Shown: positions 57,901 to 64,000 of the stretch, in pieces
How the letters are laid out: the number at the start of each line of letters is the position of its first letter
How positions within the stretch are numbered: the first letter of the stretch is position 1
Source of the DNA: Apostichopus japonicus
Taxonomy: Eukaryota; Echinodermata; Holothuroidea; Aspidochirotida; Stichopodidae
Direction of reading: 5' to 3'
Assembly (NCBI RefSeq): GCF_037975245.1
Contig: NC_092561.1
Coordinates: 15,879,001-15,943,000, forward strand
Length of the DNA stretch: 64,000 nucleotides
Position numbers and translations under genes: made by a program
Notes under the pieces: generated by a model
Database searches by the model: none
The model's input: the letters and a program-made list of their open reading frames with translations, nothing else
What the model was told of the DNA's origin: nothing

Positions 57901-58005
57901 TTAGGCTGCAACAAGGATGCATTAAGGTGCATTTATATCACATTTAAGTTCTGTACCCCACAAGCTACACTGGTACTCAAATAATATTTAGGTCCTAGAA
58001 TGCAA
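54911..58005 (+). repeat. Diverged right edge of the satellite array
   Basis: Units here keep the A/B order but carry many private substitutions and indels, such as ctgtacgccac (57774), tgtacctcac (57592), tatattggcac (56602) and gataggtag. No large higher-order repeat is visible. The last recognisable core is the B half at 57953, and similarity fades near 58005. Diverged edges around a homogenised interior are expected if unequal crossing-over acts mainly in the middle of an array. Confidence 0.85.
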
Positions 58006-58450
58006 ATGGTAACAATAACACAAGAAACATGATTCAACAATATACAGTTGCGTGTGATAGTAATTAGGTAATCTCCTTCCAGGCTACACAGTAAAGGTTA
58101 ATCTCATTTACTTGAAGGGATCAATATATCCTAGCTTACCTGGTAGCTCCTAACTTTTATACCTTTATTTGTTTAGATTCTTATGGTTTTCATTCCCCGA
58201 TCCGTATTATAAAGCAAGAGATGTAGTGTAACCTTGAACTTAATTAGTTTTTGTTTACACCACAATCATCATATGTTTTGTTCATGGAACAGCTTAAAAC
58301 CCTTTCTTGTATATTCAATTGAGCTACAGCAAATCAGGATTAAACAACACCACACAATACAACACGATCCTTAAAAGTGTCATTTATTTAATTAACTGTC
58401 CAATTAATTAAGGAATAATTAAAACACTAATGTGTATGCTAGCCACCATT

Positions 58451-58543
58451 GTTCCTCACAAGGTATCTTCATCCTCACCGTTACCCCTAAGGTATCCTCA
58501 CGCTCATTGCTGTTCCTCACAAGGTGTTCCCCATAAGGTATTA
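58451..58543 (+). repeat. Degenerate satellite-core-like short repeats outside the array
   Basis: Three to four imperfect copies, spaced about 30 bp, read gttcctcacaaggtatc (58451), gttacccctaaggtatcctc followed by acgctcat (58480), gttcctcacaaggtg (58512) and ttccccataaggtatta (58528). The second aligns with the A core gtaccccacaaggtatcctgg plus cactcat with few changes. The copies lie about 450 bp beyond the last full unit and are packed far more tightly than in the array. Confidence 0.65.
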
Positions 58544-58555
58544 AGTGTGGGTATG

Positions 58556-58580
58556 CGTGTGTGTGTGTGTGTGTGTGTGT
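58556..58580. repeat. (GT)n microsatellite
   Basis: An uninterrupted run of about twelve gt dinucleotides. Confidence 0.95.
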
Positions 58581-58742
58581 GGATTAGGGGTTATGATTAT
58601 GAGTTAGGGATAAGCTCACTTTGATTATTTATTAGTGAATTGCATCATGCACGAAGGGAATCACCAACCACCCAGCATAGAAGTAATAATAACAATAATA
58701 ATGATAATCATTTAAAAAATAATAATAATAATGAGACGACAA

Positions 58743-58808
58743 GTTGCATGTTCGGAGGGAGAGAAAAATCTGCTCTAACTGGTAGATATGATGGCCCTTA
58801 AAAGAGCC
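58743..58808 (-). terminator. H3 mRNA 3' end: stem-loop, HDE and downstream motif
   Basis: On the minus strand the 16-nt stem-loop ggctcttttaagggcc (58793-58808; 6-bp stem with one G-T pair, 4-nt loop) starts 36 nt after the stop codon. A purine-rich element, cagttagag (58773-58781), lies 11 nt further on; this is the position of the histone downstream element that pairs with U7 snRNA. A third element, ctctccctccgaacatgcaac (58743-58763), begins 29 nt after the stem-loop and is shared with the other three genes here. SLBP binding to the stem-loop and U7-guided cleavage between the first two elements are established for this gene class. Function of the third element is unknown. Confidence 0.9.
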
Positions 58809-58844
58809 GTTGGTTTTCGAGAATCCGTCGGAGACAGATACGAT

Positions 58845-59261
<417 letters not shown>

Positions 59262-59321
59262 TCAGTCTGTGTTCTATCAGTACAAAGATGTAATGAAGCA
59301 CGGACTACAAGAAACCGCACG

Positions 59322-59387
59322 TTATAAGCAGCTCCCCTCAAACAACCCGCTAATCGCGTCACTCGACCTGTGCTCGATTCTGATTGG
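59322..59387 (-). promoter_or_regulatory. H3 promoter: TATA and CCAAT boxes
   Basis: Read on the minus strand, cttataa (59322-59328) lies about 67 bp upstream of the H3 ATG and fits a TATA box, giving a 5' leader of roughly 40 nt. A CCAAT box (59383-59387, in cggccaatc) sits about 55 bp further upstream. The exact start site is not determined. Confidence 0.65.
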
Positions 59388-59625
59388 CCGAGTGCGACAG
59401 CCGCGAGTCGTTCTGATTAGCTAAGCGGCAATGGCAAATTTCAGCAGCCTAATTTAAGCGAACGGTAGTCAAAACTGCTCATGCCGGGCAGGAAAATGGT
59501 AGTCACTTTCAAAAAGTATCTATTTCTTAGACTTTCTGCCATTTAAAATGACGGAAAATTGGTGAAAACTCTTATCGAAAACCCTCGAGCTTCGCATTTG
59601 ACAGTCAGTCAGCAATCCCCAATTG

Positions 59626-59633
59626 TGACGTCA
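59626..59633. promoter_or_regulatory. CRE/ATF-type palindrome tgacgtca
   Basis: A perfect 8-bp CRE consensus lies midway in the H3-H4 spacer, about 370 bp from each start codon. CREB/ATF factors bind this sequence in other animals. Regulation of both genes from here is inference. Confidence 0.5.
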
Positions 59634-59931
59634 TGAACATTACCTTCGTCGATTGGTCAGATTAGGCTAACACAGAGTTAGCGTCAAGTGTAATTTTACG
59701 TGTGATATTTTAACGAAATGACAGGGTGAAGCCAATATTCGACCATTCGGGACAAATTTGGCCTTATCGAATTCACCCCTCACCGATATTTCACCACATA
59801 GAACATCACACGACGAACAAGAAACGGCATCAAACTCCGCCGAGCTTCCATTCCCACGGGTTCTGATGCAGACATCGGGGTAGTTCGCTTACGTCCGTTC
59901 AAAACATCGCCTGCTTGACGGGTATCGCTAA

Positions 59932-59937
59932 TATAAT
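59932..59937 (+). promoter_or_regulatory. H4 TATA-like box
   Basis: tataat within gctaatataatgcc, 67 bp before the H4 ATG. A start site near 59957-59962 (ctacatt) would leave a leader of about 45 nt, typical of histone mRNAs. The motif gtccg (59893-59897) upstream resembles part of the H4-specific element of vertebrates, but the match is short. Confidence 0.55.
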
Positions 59938-59973
59938 GCCACACATTGAGGGACTTTCTACATTTTACTGTGA

Positions 59974-60315
<342 letters not shown>

Positions 60316-60354
60316 ATGCATCTTTCCTGTCACGAAGACGAATCGAAATCCAAC

Positions 60355-60420
60355 GGCTCTTTTAAGGGCCATCAAATATCCCCAGAGAGAGTTACTCATT
60401 CCTCTCCCTCGAAACATGCA
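60355..60420 (+). terminator. H4 mRNA 3' end: stem-loop, HDE and downstream motif
   Basis: The stem-loop ggctcttttaagggcc (60355-60370) lies 39 nt after the stop, followed by atcaaa. The purine-rich cagagagag (60383-60391) starts 12 nt downstream and is the likely U7-pairing element. The shared motif cctctccctcgaaacatgca (60401-60420) starts 30 nt downstream and is preceded by tactcatt, as in H2A. Confidence 0.92.
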
Positions 60421-62193
60421 ATTCGTCGTCTTAATTCTTTTCTTTGTGTGAGTGAATGTATGTGTGTGTGTATGTATACGCCAGCATCGGGCAAAATAAG
60501 TTATATGCATAGGCAATTTTGCTAGAAATTTCAAAACACCGTAATTGAAATCCACCCCCTCCCTCAAGTGAAGTCCCCCCCCCCCCTTTAGTAATCCCTA
60601 CCTAATTGGCTCTCCAGTTCCGACCTCCTGTTTATTTATATAGACAACTTTCCCTAGAAAAAAAAAAAACAAGTGTCTATTCTACAAAACTTCAATATTA
60701 TCCCCGTAGGACCTCTTGCGAAGGTCGAGCAGGGGTAAACTCCTTTTATTTATACTCAAGTGAAGTCGGTTATTATACGTAATAAAATTCTGCAACAACC
60801 CCCAGTTCACCAATACAGCAAACCAGTGAAGTTCTAAGACATACGACCCAACAAGCAAGACAATACGAACTTCCCCCACCCCTCCACCCCCCTCCCGAAT
60901 CGCTACTTGTCCATTGAACACAATGCATGCACGACTGTACCGTTACACGATTAGTCCCAAATGCGAGACAACATATCATTTGAAAATGCGCCCTTTTTTA
61001 CCACTGCCAGAACAGTTTCCCTTGCCTCGGGCATTTTATTTGGCTCACGCGGTAGATCACTGGTAATGTGAGCCGAGGAAGTTACTTTTCCAAGCTCGTT
61101 CCCTTCGCTAGGCTTGGCGAGTCGATTACGTAACACGCATGCTATTGTTCCAGACTAATTAGCTAGAAAGGTGCAGAAGTTGACAGTGGCGAAAAATGAA
61201 CGTCAGTCTTACTAAAGAGCGGATTTTCATATGTGGCTATGTCGCGATCATCGCAAGTGAAACTATTCAGTGTTTGTGTGTGGTGGGGGAGGACCTAGAG
61301 GTTATTTATCGTTATTGTTGGATTTATTATGGATTATTATGGATTCTAATACCTGCCTGTCTTGTCTCCTTACACCGTACAAACCTAGCAGAACCCTACG
61401 GTCATCATCGCAGGAATTGCTCAAGGAGAAGAGAACAAGATGCAAGACCGGCGACAGAGCCTTCTCAGTCAGCGCTCCCAGAATGCCTATACCGAACTCT
61501 GTGAGTGTATGCATTTCTCTTACCACTTTTAAAAACTGCTTTGAAAGCATATTATGTTCGACTCGCTTTTACTGTGTGATTGACTGTGTTTTAACTGTCA
61601 TTGTGCATAGATACTACGTTTGGAACTAGTTACTTAATTCTGAACATTTGATTTTTTTTAATATCTATCTTTCATTTATTTAGTACGTTTAGACTCTATT
61701 TTGTATCGTTTAGTATTGGGTATTTGATCTGTTTTAGGATTTTGTAATAATTCTCATACTGTAATGTATTTTTTTTTTTGTAATTTAAAAATTTTCATTT
61801 ATTTACTACGTTTAGGGCTCTATTTTGTATCGTTTAGTATTTAGGCTTTTACAATAATTCTCTTACTGTACTATAGTTCCTCATACTTATATATATTTAA
61901 ACCTGGACTATGATTGAATCTATTTACATGCTTCTGAAATTGTTTTGGAGTATATGCGTTTTAGTATCGTTTAGTACGGGTGTGTTTTTTTTATATTGTT
62001 GCCTTTGGCTTTTACTTTTTTTCTTTTTTTTTTTGCGCAGCTTTGCTGATTATGCGCTACATAAATATCACTTATTAATATTATTATTATCGATAAACGG
62101 GCCCCAGAACGTGATCAACTACACGGTCAATGGCTTGAGAGTAACAGGTATATATGATACAATGTTAGATTACTTAAAATAAGAGACAACGAA
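60421..62193. other. H4-H2B spacer, no gene seen
   Basis: About 1.8 kb between the two convergent 3' ends. It contains a 12-bp poly(C) run (60575-60586), the 13-mer ctcaagtgaagtc twice (near 60564 and 60755), a degenerate 123-bp tandem repeat (61671-61880) and T-rich stretches. Short ORFs (up to 119 codons, around 61196-61629) overlap one another on both strands, lack recognisable domains and have no upstream signals, so I treat them as chance. No H1 gene is present here. Confidence 0.75.
61671..61880 (+). repeat. Degenerate tandem repeat, period 123 bp
   Basis: ttcatttatttagtacgttt at 61671 recurs as ttcatttatttactacgttt at 61794. Both are followed by ctctattttgtatcg then tttagtatt, and further on by caataattct or taataattct. 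A fragment, gtatcgtttagta, appears again near 61963. The second copy is shortened. Confidence 0.75.
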
Positions 62194-62261
62194 ACTGCAT
62201 GTTTGAGGAGGGGGAGATAAGTCTGCCGTTTCTGGAATATAGGATGGCCCTTAAAAGAGCC
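62194..62261 (-). terminator. H2B mRNA 3' end: stem-loop, HDE and downstream motif
   Basis: On the minus strand the stem-loop ggctcttttaagggcc (62246-62261) starts 35 nt after the stop. The element cagaaacgg (62226-62234) lies 11 nt downstream. The shared motif ccccctcctcaaacatgcagt (62194-62214) lies 31 nt downstream. The stem-loop is identical to those of H3, H4 and H2A. Confidence 0.9.
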
Positions 62262-62296
62262 GTTGGATGTCGAGCCTTCTACACGAGAAGAACAAT

Positions 62297-62668
62297 CTAC
62301 TTGGAGGTGGTGTACTTGGTGACAGCCTTGGTACCCTCTGAGACGGCATGCTTGGCGAGCTCACCAGGCAGCAACAGTCTGACGGCGGTCTGGACCTCCC
62401 GACTGGTGATGGTGGACTTCCTGTTGTAGTGGGCCAAACGGGAAGCTTCGGCGGCGATACGCTCGAAGATGTCGTTCACGAAGCTGTTCATGATAGACAT
62501 AGCACGGCTAGAGATACCGGTGTCTGGGTGGACCTGCTTCATGACTTTGTAGATGTAGATACTGTAAGTCTCACGCCTGGTCCTTCGCCTCTTCTTGTCT
62601 CCTGGGTTGCGAGGTGCCTTGGACTTGGCGGCCTTCTTTGCTCCCTTTCCTGCAGCTTTTGGTGCCAT
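62297..62668 (-). CDS. Histone H2B
   Basis: Encodes a 123-residue H2B. It dimerises with H2A on the outer part of the nucleosome. The tail is basic and typical of somatic H2B ([20 protein letters not shown]), followed by [18 protein letters not shown] at the start of the fold. It lacks the SPKK repeats of sea urchin sperm H2B. The histone fold runs from about residue 34 to 100 ([40 protein letters not shown]). The C-terminal helix ends AVTKYTTSK, with the ubiquitin-acceptor Lys equivalent to vertebrate K120. The gene is intron-less, with A at -3 of the start. Head-to-head with H2A across 364 bp, an arrangement common for this pair in animals and suited to equal output. Confidence 0.98.
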   Translation of the reverse strand: MAPKAAGKGAKKAAKSKAPRNPGDKKRRRTRRETYSIYIYKVMKQVHPDTGISSRAMSIMNSFVNDIFERIAAEASRLAHYNRKSTITSREVQTAVRLLLPGELAKHAVSEGTKAVTKYTTSK

Positions 62669-63032
62669 TTTGGACGTGAAGTTTTCGTTGCGATACGGTA
62701 AGTAAAGCGATGAATGAATGAGTGTCCTCCACGCTGCGAAATGTATTTATGACAGATTTGATATCACTTCAGCGAAGCAGAAAAACTTCCCATATTGACA
62801 AAGCACGTGCTATGCATTGCACAGCACACACGAGCTGGCCAATCACAATGCGGAAGCTTTTCTTAATTCTTTCACGCATTGTACGATCAGGGCAAAGGGT
62901 GGCATAGAATCCCCTCATAAGGGCACTGTGCTGTAGCTTTAGAGTCCGGACTACTTGAATGAGAGCTTTCCGGCAGGCAAATCATTTCTTTGATTCGTTT
63001 CAAGTCGAAAACATACCCAAATTTACTTCATC
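62669..63032. promoter_or_regulatory. H2B-H2A bidirectional promoter region
   Basis: A TATA-like cataaatac on the minus strand (62743-62751) lies about 75 bp before the H2B start. A CCAAT box on the plus strand (62839-62843, in ggccaatcaca) and a weak TATA-like tcataag (62915-62921) would serve H2A. A CACGTG E-box palindrome (62804-62809) lies between. I did not find an exact octamer (atgcaaat). Confidence 0.6.
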
Positions 63033-63413
63033 ATGACTGGCAGGGGCAAAGGTGGTAAGGCCAGGGCAAAGGCCAAGAGTCGATCTGCAAGAGCAGGGCT
63101 TCAATTCCCAGTAGGTCGTGTACACAGGTTCCTGCGAAGAGGAAATTACGCCCAGAGGATCGGCGCTGGCGCACCCGTCTACCTGGCTGCCGTACTAGAG
63201 TACCTCGCCGCCGAGATCTTGGAATTGGCCGGTAACGCTGCACGTGACAACAAGAAGACCAGGATCATCCCCCGTCATCTCCAACTCGCCATCCGAAACG
63301 ACGAGGAGTTGAACAAACTCTTGAGCGGAGTCACCATCGCCCAGGGAGGTGTTCTTCCAAACATCCAGGCTGTCCTTCTACCCAAGAAGACATCCGGAGG
63401 CAAGAAGGCTTAA
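63033..63413 (+). CDS. Histone H2A
   Basis: Encodes a 126-residue canonical H2A. The N-terminus is [20 protein letters not shown]; Thr replaces the usual Ser after Met. The fold starts [20 protein letters not shown]. Acidic-patch residues (E in [11 protein letters not shown], and NDEELNKLL) are present, as is the docking segment [16 protein letters not shown]. The tail is [12 protein letters not shown]; it has the ubiquitin-acceptor Lys region but no SQ motif, so this is not H2A.X, and it is not H2A.Z. Single exon, A at -3 of the start. Transcribed away from H2B toward the right edge of the window. Confidence 0.98.
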   Translation: MTGRGKGGKARAKAKSRSARAGLQFPVGRVHRFLRRGNYAQRIGAGAPVYLAAVLEYLAAEILELAGNAARDNKKTRIIPRHLQLAIRNDEELNKLLSGVTIAQGGVLPNIQAVLLPKKTSGGKKA

Positions 63414-63451
63414 AGGGGAGGTTGCATTGCAATCGCCCATCGATTACCAAC

Positions 63452-63513
63452 GGCTCTTTTAAGGGCCATCAAATCACCCAGAAAGATATACTCATTCCTC
63501 TCCTCAAACATGC
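63452..63513 (+). terminator. H2A mRNA 3' end: stem-loop, HDE and downstream motif
   Basis: The stem-loop ggctcttttaagggcc (63452-63467) starts 38 nt after the stop. The purine-rich cagaaagat (63479-63487), the best match here to the sea urchin caagaaaga element, lies 11 nt downstream. The shared motif cctctcctcaaacatgc (63497-63513) lies 29 nt downstream and is preceded by tactcatt, as in H4. Confidence 0.92.
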
Positions 63514-63790
63514 TTGCGTCAGTGTCTTATTTCTCCTTTTAAGTTAGATGTATCAGCTAGCTGCAACCCCAATAATCGTGGGGCTTCGGACCCTCAGCCA
63601 AAAACCAAAGGTCAGAAACCCCAAGATTTGATTGAAAACTCCTGCTGGACAGAAAACTAACATCCCATAAAAAAAAAAAATTAAAAAAAATATATATAAT
63701 GTATGTAGGGAACTTTTCACATGATTTTGGCCGCAGGTTTTATGAATTAAGTATTTAGCAAGATATCTTGGATTAGGGGATAAAGGGAAC

Positions 63791-63822
<32 letters not shown>

Positions 63823-64000
63823 GAATAATTTTTGTAACTTTTTGGGTTTGAAATAAAAATAGATATTGTGTTTGGCTGCTTCAATGAGCTTACTGGTAGC
63901 AATGCATCTGGGGGTGTTAAGTCAGATCCTAAGGGCTTTGTTATTAATAGTCTTAGAAATTTGAAACTTGTAACAACTAACGAGGCATATACTACCGCAA
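63514..64000. other. Right flank, no gene seen
   Basis: AT-rich sequence with an a-rich run near 63669-63690 and an (att)n microsatellite of about 30 bp (63792-63822). No ORF with coding character and no further histone gene before the window ends. Confidence 0.75.

Larger units (their letters stand above)
1..58005 (+). repeat. Dimeric AT-rich satellite array (A/B half-units)
   Basis: The array is continuous and head-to-tail in one orientation over 58 kb, broken only by three insertions. The unit is a dimer of two related halves. Half A begins ctgtaccccacaaggtatcc and half B begins ctgtaccccacaagctacac, and both continue tgg(c/t)actcata. Successive cores at 13 (B), 195 (A), 379 (B) and 562 (A) give a 366-bp dimer. 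In the centre, cores at 38431, 38622 and 38813 give 382 bp. The halves share a second block, attgtt(g/t)gcta followed by gaagg, but differ elsewhere by substitutions and indels, so they look like old paralogues of a monomer of about 180 bp. That length is close to a nucleosome repeat. I see no ORF of coding character, no RNA polymerase III boxes and no CENP-B-like box. The array could be pericentromeric or a chromosome-arm satellite; sequence alone does not decide. The left end lies outside the window. Confidence 0.95.
58006..58792. other. Transition between satellite array and H3 gene, no gene seen
   Basis: AT-rich unique sequence holds degenerate satellite-core copies (58451-58543), a GT microsatellite (58556-58580) and an aat/aac-rich stretch (58681-58732). 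The right end is the 3' processing region of the H3 gene, which is transcribed leftward into this stretch. I see no coding ORF and no RNA gene. Confidence 0.8.

Noticed and set aside
1-58005. CRISPR-like array (regular cores with variable spacers)
   Set aside because: The intervals between cores are themselves repeated, the unit is a dimer of about 366-382 bp, and the setting is a eukaryotic histone locus.
61196-61629. Overlapping ORFs of 102 and 119 codons, and 82 codons on the other strand, in the H4-H2B spacer
   Set aside because: No recognisable domain, no H1-like lysine/alanine composition, no histone 3' signal, and mutual overlap in different frames.

Overview
The window is animal nuclear DNA. 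Its only protein genes are four intron-less, replication-dependent core histone genes at the right end (58.8-63.5 kb). Each ends in a histone mRNA stem-loop rather than a poly(A) signal. The H4 protein has cysteine at residue 73, a substitution known from sea urchin H4, so an echinoderm or close ambulacrarian relative is the best guess. The gene order and orientation differ from the same-strand sea urchin early-histone quintet.

Layout. 1-58005 is one head-to-tail, AT-rich satellite array that continues past the left edge of the window. Its unit is a dimer of about 366 bp (left) to 382 bp (centre), made of two diverged half-units. Half A carries the core ctgtaccccacaaggtatcc and half B carries ctgtaccccacaagctacac, with cores spaced about 182-191 bp. 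A derived 74-bp short A unit forms runs of 2-6 copies. On top of this lie segmental duplications with offsets of about 0.83, 0.99, 1.78, 2.12, 2.27, 2.91, 3.13, 4.3/4.7, 11.0 and 16.5/17.5 kb. Three foreign pieces interrupt the array: a 755-bp CpG-richer insert with phased bulged hairpins (2419-3173), and two near-identical copies of a tRNA-derived SINE-like element (26686-26947 and 43164-43425), which were duplicated together with their satellite context. The last 3 kb of the array is the most diverged.

58006-58792 is a short transition with microsatellites and degenerate copies of the satellite core. The histone genes form two divergent pairs: H3(-)/H4(+) around a 748-bp spacer and H2B(-)/H2A(+) around a 364-bp spacer. 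A 1.8-kb gene-free spacer separates the pairs. No H1 gene is seen. All four genes share the same 3' architecture: an identical stem-loop, a purine-rich element 11-12 nt downstream, and a further conserved pyrimidine-AACATGC motif 29-31 nt downstream. Together the four encode the histone octamer made in S phase. H3 is transcribed toward the satellite array, an arrangement resembling newt histone clusters embedded in satellite DNA.

All short ORFs outside the histone genes look like chance readings of repeats or antisense shadows. Boundaries of the large duplications were judged by eye and are approximate.
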